DNA of 64,000 nucleotides from contig JAJNNQ010000027.1 of NCBI GenBank assembly GCA_027886175.1, forward strand, positions 9,004,001 to 9,068,000. The letters are read 5' to 3'. The translations under genes were made by a program, and so were the position numbers. The notes beneath the pieces were generated by a model, which ran no database searches, was not told the DNA's origin, and was given only the letters and a program-made list of their open reading frames with translations. This stretch comes from Phylloscopus collybita. Its lineage: Eukaryota; Chordata; Aves; Passeriformes; Phylloscopidae. How positions within the stretch are numbered: position 1 is the stretch's first letter; each line of letters opens with the position of its first letter. Below, one piece after another: positions 21,601 through 34,769 of this stretch.

Positions 21601-24600
21601 CGCTCATTCCTGCCGAGCCTGCCCTGCTCTGTGTTTTCCTTGGTGAGCACTGCTCATATCTCCATGATTGATTGTGTTTGAGTTTGATCCTGGAGTGTCC
21701 TGGGATGTTTGCATGAGAGCTGCTACATAAGCATAATTTGGCCTGTATTTTCTTTGCCTAATGGGAGCTTAAGCTTGAAGTTTAAGATAGTTTTGGGCCT
21801 TTGCTGAGACACTGTACATCAACCTCAGTGCTTTGAGCTCTGCAGCCTTCTCTATTCACTGCTGGCTTAGGAAAATAGATTAAAAAAATAATATCGTGCT
21901 TTGTTCCCTTGTGTCAGTGATGCCTTTGAAATGCAGCCCAGGGTGGAGGCACAGCAGCCTTTCCCTCACACTGGCCTGGATCTTTGCTGCCCATCTCTGA
22001 TGGGAAGGGATGCTCCTCCTACCAGCCCCACACTTGCCATCAGTCCAGGCAGAACCAAGGCCTGTGAGGGGATGATGTGCTGCTTACAGTGGAGATGCTG
22101 AGCTGGGAAACAGAAGAGAGATGTTTGTAATTCATCATTTATGTGGCTGTCCAAATAAATGGGAAAGGTCTTTCCCTGTCCTGAAACCCTGGGAGTTTTA
22201 GAAAAAGGTGTGGAAATTAACCCCAGGGAATTTAGACAGACTGAACCCAGCTGGACTCAGCCTGAAAACCTCTGCAGGTCACACATTTTCCCCCAAGTAC
22301 TCCTCAAGTGAATAGGAAGGGTATGATCTGAGCTGGAGGGAATTTGCAGCAGGTTTGGTGGTTACATCTAAAGATCAAAATATTTTGGTATATGGGGCAA
22401 GGCATAAGAAAGAACCAATTCAGTTCTCAGTGGTGCAAACTTTATTAATGTTAAAAATTAACACCTCTTGCTACAAAATATTTACATTTCTTGTTTGGCA
22501 CAGCTAGATCACAGCAGAGCAGACTAATGACAGGGCTTGATATACAGGAGAGAATGGTCTTGTGACAAGCATGAAGAGCTGAGTTTAATTTGTGACTCTG
22601 ACAAACTCCCTCCCCAGAGCCTTAGGCTCTGTATCCCCACACCCTGAGCAGAGTACGGGAGAGATTCTGTTCTTCTCCTTCCTAAATGTCTTTCAGAGAA
22701 AATGGTGAGGTTCCAGAGGGCTGCAATAATGGTCTGAAGAGCTTAGAAACAAGCAGAGTTCACAAAGATGTAAAATAGCTACTCTGCCTATAATACAGAT
22801 TAAGGAGCCCATTAGCTGATGGAGTGGGGATGAGATTACATGTGAAAAACTACAAAATTCATGAGATTAAAGGTACATGTACTTGGACATAAAATGGTCT
22901 TAATTACTCGTGTTTAATTGCCTGACTGCAGCTGTGGTGGCTGCACTTGCAGCTCCTTGATGAAATTCTCCCCTTTTTTTCCCCAACACATAATTCACAC
23001 TTTCCGTTTTTGCCAAAGAACCTCCTCACCCCCACACCTGTGCATTTGAGTGAATTTGATTCTCGATGTGTTGTCTTTCAGGGGGAGCTGCTGAGAACTT
23101 TTTCCCTGTAGGCTGAGTGGGCAGTGCTCTCCCAGCAGCAGTTACTGGGAATTAACTCCTGCCCAGACCAATTAACCTTCCTTTTAGCCATGAACTAAAT
23201 ACCTTATTTATTGTTCCCCTTTATTCCCTTTCTATAAGGATTATCAAGCATAGATTAAAGATCACACAAAACTCAAGAACAGCTTCCACAAAGCCACTTG
23301 CTGGGTGGCCCTTCAGCTACTGTACCAAAACACTGATTTTTTTAAATTTTATTTTTAGATTAAGAAACTACAGTCTATTGCAACTGATCAAATATGGGAA
23401 TGAAATGGTCTGTGCTTATTAATTCAAATTCAGAAATATGAAGTTTTCAAACTTCACTGGTGCATTTTTAGCTCATATATTTGCAGGAAAGAATCAGAGT
23501 ATAAAATTTGGAAGTGACTTTGTGTTGATTAGCTGCAGGACCAGAGTTCACAGTTCTGGTTTCTTGACTGGATACCAGGTATAGCCAGCCACAAAACATG
23601 AGCTATTTCAGTCCAACATATAATTACAAATAATTAAGTATAAATCTAAAATATATACATACATAATATTTAATCTGTGCTTTACTGGCTTGGATAATGA
23701 TAAAAGTGTTGGCTGGAAATGTGATTTGGATTTTTCCTGACCACAATGACCATTGAAATGCTCTGCAGACAAAAAAAAAATAATAATTACAAAGATGTTC
23801 AAAGGGTGTGCTGAAGAGCCAGTGCACTCAATTCTGTCACAGGCTTAATTTGGATGCCCAATATTATAAATTATTATTTTTAAAAGTTATTTGTTCAGTT
23901 TTTCACCTATTCATTCCCTATGTTCAGTGAGTCCAACATCTCTTCTAACCTTTCCATGTTCTTTCACCACAGGACTGCCCCACATCTCAGCCTTTGGCAG
24001 AAGAAACCAGGATGCCCCAAGCCATGGAATTTATTGGCATGGTCATCAACCATGGGTGGCATCCCAAAGACAAGACAGGCAGGAAGGCACTGAGACAAGA
24101 GGATGTGTCAGTGTGAGGGTGCTGGGCAATGCCCAGCTCAGCCACCCCCAGGGTGAGGGCAGGGAAAGAATGAATTTGCCTCAAGAAGAAGCTCAGAGCT
24201 GTTCTGGTGCCTGGGCTCCAGTTTTTCACACTTTTTCCCATGCAGAGCTCTTCCCTTTATCATCTGCAGGAGTTCTGGAGCCCCATGAACAGAAGAACTG
24301 ACAGTAGTAGAAGAACTCCCAAATATCAGATTAAGCCTGAAGTGTCTGTTCTTGTGCTTCTGAACCTTCTCCAAGGCATCTCCTGGCATTTTACTCTCAG
24401 GCACGAGGGGCTGCCAGGACCATTACTGGTCCATTACAGTCTGGCCCAGATTTTCAGTGTGAGGTGGGACCAGCCTGGCTGCTCTTGGCTTTCACCAAGG
24501 AAGCACATCCCAGCCTGCCAGGCACACAGCATCTCCCAAAATACAGCAACTCAGCCTGCACCTTACCAAAAGAAGGGAAGGTGTGGAGGGTGGCCAACAG

Positions 24601-26049
24601 TGCACTGAGACCAGCCCCTGTCACCTACAGCCCGAGGAGGAGGAGGGAGGTGATGAATGTTGTGCTCCTCTTGCCTAGACCCTACCTGTTCTGAGAATAA
24701 ACAACTTTTTTGTTTTTCTTCCTCTAGCTTTAATTCTGGTGAAAAATAAAATTAAAGCCAAATAACCAAATCCTAGTGCTTTAAGTAAATTAGAGCATTT
24801 AACAGCTTCACTTAAAGAAACAGGATTCTTTTCACAAGTGTTTATTTGTATAATTCAAACTAGATATTTTTTTAAATATAAGCCCACCACAGATGTATGA
24901 CTCAGCCCAATCTCTGTTGACACCACTCGGAGCTTAGGAACAAAAATACATCTTTAACATGTTCTGCCTCTTTGCTGGAACAAGGCCTTTCTTTGGGCAG
25001 ATTATTTCATGTAGGCCCCAAACAACTGGCAAAGCAGATCTTGCTGTGACGTCAGAAGATAAGCAGGACCCTGTGAGGTGATGGAAAATGCCAGGACTGT
25101 ACCTGCTGCCCAAGGAGGAGGATGGGGGGGATGCAGTTTCCCTCCTTTTGGAGGAGAATTTTTGCATGCTGGGGGGAGCTCGATCTCTTCCCAAGACGTC
25201 AGTACTGCTGGGGCTTTGAACTGCACTCCAAAGCTGGGGCTGGAGCGACGTTTCTGTAAACCCAGAGAAACAGGTAAATATTTGTCACAGTCAATTAACC
25301 CCCCTCATCACCTCAGCTGTGATCTGTGCGAGACGGCTGGAGGGGTTTCAGCAGGCACAGAGGGGAGCCTTGTTGATTTACTGAACCACTTCAGTGGTGG
25401 GCACTGAACCACTGAACCACTTTAAGAGATGGGCAGAGACAAAACACTGCAGCGAGGGGACCTCCCCTCAGCATGGTACATGAACTCCTGCAGACACCTC
25501 ATCCTTTCCATCACTGGAGCAGGCAGAGGGGAAAATCCTTTTCTTGTCTGGGGAGAAGACCCAGAACTGCTGCTGTATCTTTATAACAATTTCATTCATG
25601 CCAGTTACTCCAGATGGGCATCACCTGCTCACAGAGCAGGAGAGCACATTGTATGTCCCACCTGCTGCTGCAGGTCCAGCCATGAACATTGTGAGTCACC
25701 TGTTCCAGGAGACGCACCATCATACATTTCCATGAATTTGTCAAGTTCTGGCTTCTGACGTCCCACCAGCCCATTGCAGGGGGACTCAGCATGTTTGTTT
25801 TGGAAAACAGGCTTTGCTGGACCACTCTGTTCATCATGTCTGTGCTGCAGCAGTCAGTGGAGGGGGAAATGCAGATGCCCAGCCACCAAACCACCCACCA
25901 ACGCTCCCAGGCTTCCTCTTGCTCATCAGCACGACATGAAAATGCAGCTCAAAAAAAGAAAAAGGGAAGGGAAAAAGCAGAAACAGCTGAGTACCGGATG
26001 AGACAAAGGCAGATGAATGGGGCCAGGCCCCATCCTCACCCCCCTGCCC
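18681..26049. other. Intergenic, no gene recognised
   Basis: I find no exon with recognisable similarity and no long repeat in this stretch between FITM2 and R3HDML. It is moderately AT-rich with many short frames lacking motifs. A gap with no well-known coding gene lies between these two genes in mammals as well. Confidence 0.5.
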
Positions 26050-26700
26050 AAATCTGACCCTGCACCTTCACTGCTCCGACACGGCCCCCGGGACAATGCC
26101 ATCCTCCCTTTCTCTCGGCCAGAAACCCTCAGCTGGATGTTAAAAACACAAAAGGAAGTGCCGGGGCTGTAACGGGGTCTGGCTGGGAATATGCAAAGCC
26201 CCTTTGGTGTCTTTGAGCGACACGGGCGGGGAGAATGCGGGGGGTGGCACTGGGGGTGCCCCCTCCCCGTGCCCGGAGGGCTGCACTCGCACACGGCTCT
26301 CACCTGCCCGGCTTCCAGGGCAGGGCAAGCGCAGGAGAGGCCCGGTCCCGGCAGGATCAGCTCGGGAAGCACACGGGCAGCGCCCGGGGCAGAACCGCAG
26401 CAGCCGGGACAGAACCGCAGCGGCCCAGACAGAACCGCAGCGGCCGGAGCAGAACTGCAGCGCGCGGGACAGAACCGCAGCAGTCGGGGCAGAACCCCGC
26501 TCCGCCCGTGCCGGGGATGCGGAGCCAGGCGAGAGCCGTGCCAAAGGCAGCAGCTGGCTCTGTGCGCTCAGTGTTTGCTGGCCGAGGCGCTGCCCCGGGG
26601 CAGATGGGCTCTCTCCTTCCTTCACCGAGCACCTCCTCCCGACCAGGTGCCTCTGCGGGGGCTGACACCAGCACATCTGCCGGCACCGGCAAGGCTGGGT
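26050..26700. promoter_or_regulatory. Orphan CpG-rich block with an internal minisatellite
   Basis: This block is GC-rich and CpG-dense but carries no recognised first exon. Several overlapping frames on both strands stay open, as expected from the composition. It sits about 9 kb upstream of FITM2 and about 7.5 kb upstream of R3HDML. It could be a promoter of a noncoding RNA, a distal regulatory island, or simply a GC-rich repeat. Confidence 0.45.
26390..26496. repeat. 20-bp minisatellite, about 5.3 copies
   Basis: The unit CAGAACCGCAGCGGCCGGGA recurs every 20 bases starting at 26390, 26410, 26430, 26450 and 26470, with a partial copy at 26490. Copies differ by a few substitutions and keep the CAGAAC start. 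Confidence 0.9.
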
Positions 26701-27658
26701 GCTGCCACGCCCGCCTGTGCAGGATGATTCAGTCCTGCAGCAGTGAGGAGGATGAGACAGCATGAACCTTATCAGCCCTGGTCCTCACAGGCCACCACAG
26801 GCCCGGGTCCCTGGGGATGTGTGCTCCTGGCACTGGGGTGTGCCCAGCTCTGCTGCTCTTTCCTCTCCATTGCTCGTGGCTCACAGGCCAGGTTAGACTA
26901 ACGTGAGTGTGTCAGCACAAGCTACTGTCAGGTCTCTGTGTCACAGTGTGGACACAGCTTGAGTGATGGGCAGAGATGCCAATGAGCTGCAGGAATCCCC
27001 TTTTCTGCTCCTTCTATCCAAAGGCTGGACACAGGGACAGTGGATCTGCCAGCACTCACACCAACCTCAGAGCAGTTATCTTCAGACAAGGTGTCCCACT
27101 TGTAGGATTTTCTGGGACTCACATGTCAGTATGTCCCCTGGTCAGGGAGGAAAGACACTGAAAAGTGTCTCCCTCCTGAGAGAGATGTTGAGATAATTGC
27201 TCCCATTTTGCAGAGCATCCCAAGAGTCTCAACTTCTGATTTTCCAGCTTTGAGCAAAGTGGTTCTTGCAAACTTCTCAGCCTTCATGGCTGAACCTGAG
27301 AAATTTCATGTCTAGGCAGAGAGAAATTTGGTGGCATGCATCCAGCCATCTGGACGTGGGAAAGCTTGGAAGTCCCACAAGAAAAAGGAGTTTTCTTGGC
27401 AAAGATTCACAATACATCTTTATGGGAGAGTGGAGGGGAAACACAAAATGCCCATCAAACTTCTCACTTTCTGTAGGCAGAAGTCAGGAAGCCCCAAGAT
27501 GTGCAGGTACAGCAAGAGATTTTAAAAGCGAGGAAAAATATCCTAGGCTGCTTTCAGCTTCAATGCCAGGAACTGGCAGATGTCACAGAAATCCTGCATA
27601 GTCCTGCCCTGCTCACCTGGAAGTGCAGGACTGGCTCTGATGCAGGACAGGTCACAGG

Positions 27659-27950
27659 TGTTGCCTTGTTCTTCTAAAGTTCTTCTAAAGCTTTCTGATG
27701 TTTACTTTTTGTAATGGAGTTTCTCATGCACTTTTCATGGAAATAATTATTGTTTTGCATTCCTTTCTGGAGGAGGAGAGAATTGATGGACTGTTGGTTT
27801 GACCACCGTGGTTGGAGAGCACAATTTTCATCCTCCAATCCATGGTCACTGTTGGAATTCTATAAATGTTGAGGTCTGTAAATAAACTGCCCCTTTTTTG
27901 CCTTGGACATCTCTGTGTGTGAGTGTCGTTCATTTGTGTTGCATTGTGAA
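27659..27950 (+). mobile_element. Solo LTR, same family as the two in HNF4A
   Basis: This block is the reverse-complement relative of the repeats at 61083-61439 and 61914-62252. Shared blocks include the region around GTCACTGTTGGAATTCTATA, AAATAAACTGCCCC (with an AATAAA signal), and CTTGGACATCTCTGTGTGTG. Here the LTR reads in plus orientation. The flanks cacagg (27653-27658) and aacagg (27951-27956) differ at one base and may be a decayed 6-bp target duplication. The exact ends are uncertain. Confidence 0.7.
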
Positions 27951-30900
27951 AACAGGCACCCCTCAGAGCCCTCCGGTAGATGTGATCAATCACAATGGGA
28001 GAGTATGGGCAGAGAAATAAATATGGAAAGTGATTTGCTCAGCATCACTCAGATCAAAAGCTCCCAGATTTTATCCCGGTGTCACCTGTCAGGTGCTGGC
28101 TGTGCTTCAGCACTGCTGGGGAGAGCTGAACTGCTGCTGTTTCCCAGCATTGTGAAGAAATGTTAACACACCCAGAGCCTCTGTAGGCACGTTCTTCCTG
28201 CCCAAAGCCCCTGAATCACCTCTGGATGCCCCTGAGAGCTCCTGTGCTCCGTTCTTCCTTCTGCACCACCACACCAGAGCTTGCTTTTAAATCTCCCCAG
28301 GCCCTGAATGATCATCACCCATCTCAGCTGCATCTCCTCCCTCCTGCCCCAGGCAGACCCCGGGGAGAACTTAAACACACATCCCAAGGCATGAGAAAGC
28401 ATTGCAAACATCACCCTCTTCCTTCAGAGATAGGGAGGAAAAGCAGCATCTCTTTTAGCCCCAGTCATTTAACCTGAGCCAAACAAACAAACGCTGGCAG
28501 CGTTTTTCTACAGCGAAAACATTTTTCGGCTGGAGACAAGGAACCTTGCACTGGTGGGATGGTCAGAGGGTGTTTGCTGGTGCCCCAGTGGAGTTCTGGG
28601 CATGTGAGCAGTGGGGCCACCCCAAGAGGAGGAGTGGGAACAAGACCTCCCTGTGCAGCCACGAAAAACCTGCCTGTGAACCGGTGCCAGGTGTTCAGTT
28701 TCTATCTTAATTTTGGTCTTAGAAAAAAAGGGAATGGTGTGAATACACAGGGGCTGTAGTCAAGCTGTGGCACACTGCCATCCAAGCAAGAAAATTACAC
28801 AGTGAGGCTGCCAGGGTGTCCTGATTTCACTTCCCTGGGTCTGGGCTTTCAAGGCTGGGATCCATTAGTTCCCCATCCAGCAGCTGATCCAGTCCTTTGC
28901 TGGAGCTACAGTACTCCCAACCATTGCTCAGGTAGCACTTTCTGTGTCAGATGATGAGGAAAGACATGATCTCAACTCACCCCAGATGATGAATTTTGTG
29001 CAGGCTGGTGAGATGTGAAATTCCCAGCAGGACTCCTGGGTGTGAGCAATGGGTTTCCCACCACTGAGCCTGGAAAACAATGAGTCAGGAAGCTGGCAGC
29101 AGTGCAGTAAAAGCCCCACCAGCACCGTGTTTCCAGGGCTGTTGGTTCTGGCACGTGTCTGTGGGCACAGCTGGATGTGGGCTGCACCTGCATGGGTGAG
29201 CTGTGGGTGTGCAGTGGGGACAGGGCAGTGGGCACAGCACTGCTGTGGGGTAGGGGGTCTCAGGACCCAGCCTGGTTGCAGCTGGAGAGGAGGTCACAGC
29301 TGATGTTCAGCTCCAAGGTGTGTGTGTGTGTGTCTTGGTCTTAGCTGACTCGGGGTGTGATGGGTCCCTCTTCCCACTGAGATGAGAGTTTCTTCTCACC
29401 TTGGCAGTGTTCAGTGAGACCGTTACACACCCACAGCACCAGGCTAAACAACCATTTGTTAGCAAGCAATAAATTAACTATCTTCCAAATTGTGCTGAGA
29501 GGAGCTTCTGTGTTATTTAAGTGAATTTCTAAACTTAGCCCAGTTACTGTTAAAAAAACACCTTTGCGAGCAACTACTGTCTACAGAGCTCAACTTCAGA
29601 GATGTTTATTTCTAGAGCTAGTGGAAAAAATTCTCACCTTTCAAAGGTTCTAAATATATCTTGGTGCTGGCTGGAGCCATTGGCCATCAGAGTTTCCTTG
29701 CAGGCAGTCTCAGGCTGATGGTGGAGCCACAGCTCTAACAGTGCCACAGGTGTTGTGGGGAGAGGTGGGGGGCTGACACCCACCTCTTCACCAAGGAGTT
29801 CATAGAGGATTATGTCAGCCTTGAGGGACACCTTAGTTAATATCCCAAAACAAGTGGTTTTTACTTCAGGACTCAAAAGCATTACTCCTGGACAGCTGCA
29901 CCACTAAAAGGAGCTAAATGCAGTGCCCAGGTAACTTTTGGAGAGGGGTCAGGAGCCAGACTGAGGGCAAGGCTGGTCTGTGCTGCCCTGCTGAGCCCAG
30001 CCAGGGTGGTCAGACCCACACGTGCAGGCTCCTGCCCACACTCTTGACTGCTGGCTCCCTACACCATCACTATATATAAAATAGTTTTTTTCACCTTAGC
30101 AAATACACAAGCAGAAACTGTGGGTTATGAGAGGACATTGCACCTGAAGCAGAGGGATGTGCTGGGCATCACATGAAAGGCTCCAGGAGAGCTCCTGTCC
30201 CTGTTGATGGTCACCTCTATGGTGTGAGATTTGACAGCAGCTCTTCCTCCAAGGCTCAGCTTAGCTCAATATGGGATTCAGCATTTACAAGGAACTGCTC
30301 CTAAAGAGGAAGAAGGATGACTTTGGAGTCCTCAGACTTCAGGACTGATCTCAGTTGTGTTACGCCTCAATGGGTGTTTCACTCCTGGATGATCACAAAA
30401 GAACCTACAGGAGCTCAGCCTGGGTTCACTCAAGTCACAAGACATGGAGATCAAATCCTCCAACCTCCAAGTCAGATGGAAGATCTCCCTTCATGATGTA
30501 TTAGGAGGAACCAAGCTCTGGATATGCTGGACTTCTACAGGGCTCCAGAAATGCAAAAATCCACCAAAAGCCCCACTTTCCTTCCCTGGCAGGGTGGGCA
30601 GCAAGGTAGCTGGAACTCTTGTTGATGTTTTGGGGTGGAACTGGGGGAAAGAAACATGTTTCAGCAAAGACGGAAAATGAGCCTTTCTGTCAGTTGATAG
30701 GAGGGGAATATTTTACTCAAGCAACAGAGTTTGTGCATTGCCTGGGGAAAGTTTTGTTCAGACAGGACCTTGGTTTCATTTTATTTTACCTCAGTAAAGA
30801 GAAGGCTCCTGCTATGGAAATCCACATCAGCCTGCTCCAGGCATTAGGACGCTCAGGGACCACAGCAGATCCTGACATCAGCAAAGGGCAAAGCCCTGCT

Positions 30901-33440
30901 CAATCCTGTATGGGCTCATGTCACTGTCTGCCACCTCGGAATGTGGGTGATGGGTGATGTCCAAAGCCCACAGATGGGAGAAATAAACATGACAGAGAAA
31001 TCCTGCAAGCCCCATTATGTCTTATTCTGGAGCGAAGTCTGTTGGTCATAAAAGCATCAGAGGGTGTCTCTGCCAAAAGAGTGCTTGAACCCAGTGATTT
31101 ATCTTTTTTGTTCCCCCTGATGCTCATTAAAATGGGAATTTGCCAGCTTCTGCTGTATCCAGCTGAATGCATGTGCTTCTTGGCTCCCAGCAAGGTCCTC
31201 GCTGCAGATACCGTGTGCTTTGGCAGCCGGGCCAGTCTGGGCTGCAGGATATTACGCCTGGCAGGGACACAAACCCCTTCCAGTTCCTGGAATTTGGATT
31301 GTCTCGCAGAGTGCTGATTAAGCAGTGCTTTCAATCTGCACCCAAGGTAAAACCCTCGCCTTGCCTCTCGCAGAGGCTCAGCTGCTGTGTGGCAGAGGGA
31401 GCTGCGGTGGGTTCACTCTCCCTGAGCCCCCAGGGAGACAAAAACTCAAAAAAAAAAATCACAAATTACAAGCTTTGAAGTCCACAGTGATGGATGAGCA
31501 TTTGCTGCTCAGGGCTCTGTCTTTTGTGAAATAATAGATCATTAAAAACCACCCTCTCCACAACACAGCCCCAGTGTCCTTACCTCAGTGTGCACTTGGC
31601 AGCAGCTGCACCTCCCAGTCTGCCCAGTTAAGATCACTGCTGCATGTCCCCATCTGCCTTTTTAATCTGCTGGGAATGAAACTGCCTTTACCAGCCTTGC
31701 TAATGAGAGATTTGATACCTGGGGTTGAGTGGAGAGAGGCAGCACCAGTGCCTGTCCCCCTGGTGCAGCACAAAGCGCTGTCTTGCTGCTGGCCCCTGGA
31801 GCTGACGTGACTGTCTCCACAGATGAACATGAAACAGGGGTGTCTGCAGGACTGGCAAACTGGGGGTGGTACTTTGCCCAGCACCTGCGGAGACGTGGCA
31901 GGTGTTTTGGGGTGATCTGGTGCTGGAAGGTGAAGCTGAGCTGGTTAGACCCCTATAACAGGCAGCCTGGAAAGTCAGAGGGCTATGGGAGCCACCCTGA
32001 AACCCTGGCATTCTCAGTGCCAACCACAGCACAGCACCCCCACAGGATACCCAGCTCTGCTCGTTCACAGGGTGCTGCTGCTCTCTACACTGAGGGGTCC
32101 CCTCCTGCAGTGCTGCAGTGAGGCCAGAGATGCCTCAGCTGCATTTTCCCTGTCTCCTCACTGGCAAAACCATCACCCCACCTGCTGGGTGAGGAGTGGA
32201 TGGAAATACCCGTCTGGCACACGTCTCAGCTCCCCAGGGCCCACAGCATCTTGAGTTGCTTTACGAGAGACACGATGCCAGGAAAAATATACAAAGGGGT
32301 CTCTTTTGTTGGAGGCTCCCATCAGGGTGAGGCTGTATTGATACAGCACACCAGCTCAGCACCTGGGCATTATTCCCCCTCCCTGCTTAGGTCTGCACCT
32401 TCCTGAGCTCCTGGTCAGCTTCTGCTGCACAGCAGGTCTCTGGGACAGCTGGGTGCCAGCCAGGCTCTGGGACATGCTGTCAATCCCTGCACAGGCAGGA
32501 GTTATGGACATGGGATCCTCAGTTCTTGTCCCAGCCACAACTGTGGGGATAAGAAGCAGTGACCTGCTGCTGCTGTGGGACTGCCTTCTCCTCCCTGCAC
32601 TCCATCTCTGTGCCCCTTGCCAGTTCAGGAGTGGGAGTTTGGCCTTGGTGCCCCTCTTCATGCACCTGAAGAGCCAGATCCTGTTCTCAAACCCACCTAT
32701 GGTGAACCCAGACCTGGTGAGGCATAGTGGGACTAGCACCTTGCTTACCTGGGGCAGTGTAGCATGGGGGGATGACAGCAACAAGCCCTGCTGCAGGTCA
32801 CCCATGGCCACCTGTGCTGGCTCTGAGCACGCTGACAGGGAGGTGTGACAGGCATTGCAAGCAGCCCCTCCAGCTGCCCAGGTGTCTCTGTGACCTGCAA
32901 TAACTCCATTGTCCCCTGTCATCATGACTGTGTGGGATGTTGTAGGGAAACACACTGTATGCTGCAGGATACGGCTTTCAGATGCTACAGCCATTTCCCC
33001 TCCCTGGGGACAGACACATGGACACGGTGGAGGGAGCACAGCCCACTGCTTTCCCCTGAGATAACCCTGGTTGGGCACTGCCAGCTCAGGTCAGTGCTGG
33101 GGCTATGGGCAGAGTCCCTGTGGGCTGTGACAAGCCCCAGTCGCTGGGTTACACACGGGTGGTAGCACCCAGCTCAGCAAGTGGCTTCATCAGTAATGGA
33201 GAAAGCTGCTGACCCAGGGACGCGTGTGGCCACCAGCTCCCCTCCCAGCCACCCCATAAAGGGACATCTCTGCCATCTGCTAAGCCTGCACCAAAGTGGG
33301 GTGACCCTGGGTCTCCAGGCGAGTTCCAGCCCTGCTGCTTCCTTAACGGGGCAAAACCCTCTCTGCATCCCTCACCGACCGGGATTCGCTTCTCTGTCCA
33401 CTGCTCCCAGCAAGATACCAGCTAGGGGAATGAACGGGAA
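27951..33440. other. Intergenic upstream of R3HDML, no gene recognised
   Basis: No exon similarity is visible. A short (GT)n run lies at about 29318-29334. A 240-residue minus-strand frame (32356-33078) and an overlapping plus frame are open, but neither shows a family motif or an obvious promoter. Confidence 0.5.
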
Positions 33441-33615
33441 AGAGATGACTTTGGGAATCTCTCCCTGTAGGCAGCCTGAACAAATCCCCAGCCAGCAGCG
33501 AGGAACAGCCCCTCTGCCCTCCGAGGCATCGAGCCGTGCTCTGCTGGCTCCCCGTGGCCCCGTGCGGGTCTCCGTGTGCCTGCGTGAGCCTGTGTGCGCG
33601 GAGGCATCCACCACC

Positions 33616-33622
33616 TATAAAT
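33616..33622 (+). promoter_or_regulatory. R3HDML: Candidate TATA box of R3HDML
   Basis: TATAAAT sits in an otherwise GC-rich stretch, about 200 bp upstream of a good splice donor (33826). It would place transcription start near 33645-33650. The assignment to R3HDML is inferred from position and strand. Confidence 0.45.
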
Positions 33623-33644
33623 CTCCTCGCAGGGCTCTTTCCAA

Positions 33645-33825
33645 ACTTCAGGAAGTTCCCCGGGGGAAGAGTTAAGATGCAGCTTGTGCGTCAGCGGCCG
33701 CAGCGGGCTGCCCGCCGGGGCTGAGCCGAGCCTCCGCATCTGCCCCAGCAGGTTGTTCCCGCAGGTCAATCCCACCGCTGCCGCCGCCGCCGCCGGGCTT
33801 CGCCGCTCTGTGCTCAGTGCTCACG
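33645..33825 (+). other. R3HDML: Probable noncoding leader exon of R3HDML
   Basis: The segment is GC-rich and includes a short CCG run. It ends in the strong donor CACG|GTACGT at 33825/33826. A matching acceptor (TTTTCTCTCCTAG) ends at 34403, so the R3HDML start exon would begin at 34404 with 99 bases of 5' UTR. The start at 33645 is a guess from the TATA position. The exon has no mRNA support here. Confidence 0.4.
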
Positions 33826-34502
33826 GTACGTACTCCTGGAACATGCTCCCGCTGCTTTTTTGTTTGTTTGTTTTTGTTTGTTTGTTTTTAATAAAACATT
33901 CTGCTTTTGCAGCTTCTATTGTTCTTTTCCCGAGATAAAAGAGTCGTTAGGGTTTCTCGACAATGCTTTTAAGCCTTGCCGTGCATTCCTTTATCTGTGT
34001 GAGATTTCTGATTGTGCTGGGGATTTATTCAACAATAAATCCTGGGAAGTTACAGGGCAGGCGGCTGCAATGATTCTCAGCATACTCCTAACTATCCCCT
34101 GTACCACAGGTACGTGCCATAAGTGAAAATACGGGGGAGACTTCCTACTGATTTTATCTTTTTTTAAAACAAACAAGAGAAAACCGATTCTCCAGGCATC
34201 TCCCTGCCAGTCCTGGGGAATCTGTTCTGATAAATAAGGTTATTAAAGAGATTAATTTTAATTATTACTAATTTTAATAGGGGAAAGCTACCATTACTAA
34301 TAGAGGGGGGGAAAAAGAAAATTTGTTTCCACCTTATTTTGGGAGGTGGTGCTTGCACGGTGTTTGAAATCCTGAGTGGTGCCTGTGTTGTTTTCTCTCC
34401 TAGATCTGCACACGAGCAGCAGGGACCAGCAAGCCCCCTTGTTCTTGCTTAACCCCGTGCAGGAGCAGAAACCTGCTGGCTGATCCCACCAGACGGGCTG
34501 GC

Positions 34503-34769
34503 ATGGCTGTGCTGCACTTGCACCTGTACCTGTACCTGACGGCCTTGGGCTGCTGGGTGACACAGCTGTCCAGCTCCTTCCTGCTGCCCAACGCCACCGA
34601 GCTGCTGTCCCCACCGAAGGGCGCGGCAGCGGGCCCGCGGTGGGGCGAGGAGGTCCCGCGGGGCCGGCGGAAGCAACACCTCTCTCCCCAGGACGTGAGT
34701 GTCATTCTGGACTACCATAACCAAGTGCGGGCACAGGTGTCTCCCCCTGCTGCCAACATGGAATATATG
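34503..34769 (+). CDS. R3HDML: R3HDML coding exon 1
   Basis: The exon encodes residues 1-89 in phase 0 (ends NMEYM) with donor GTGAGT. It contains the signal peptide, the basic cleavage site and the first CAP helix with the conserved His of YHNQVR. Confidence 0.93.

Noticed and set aside
26140..26765. Overlapping frames of 111-207 codons on both strands
   Set aside because: All read through the same CpG-rich minisatellite and show only Arg/Gln/Ala-rich repeats.
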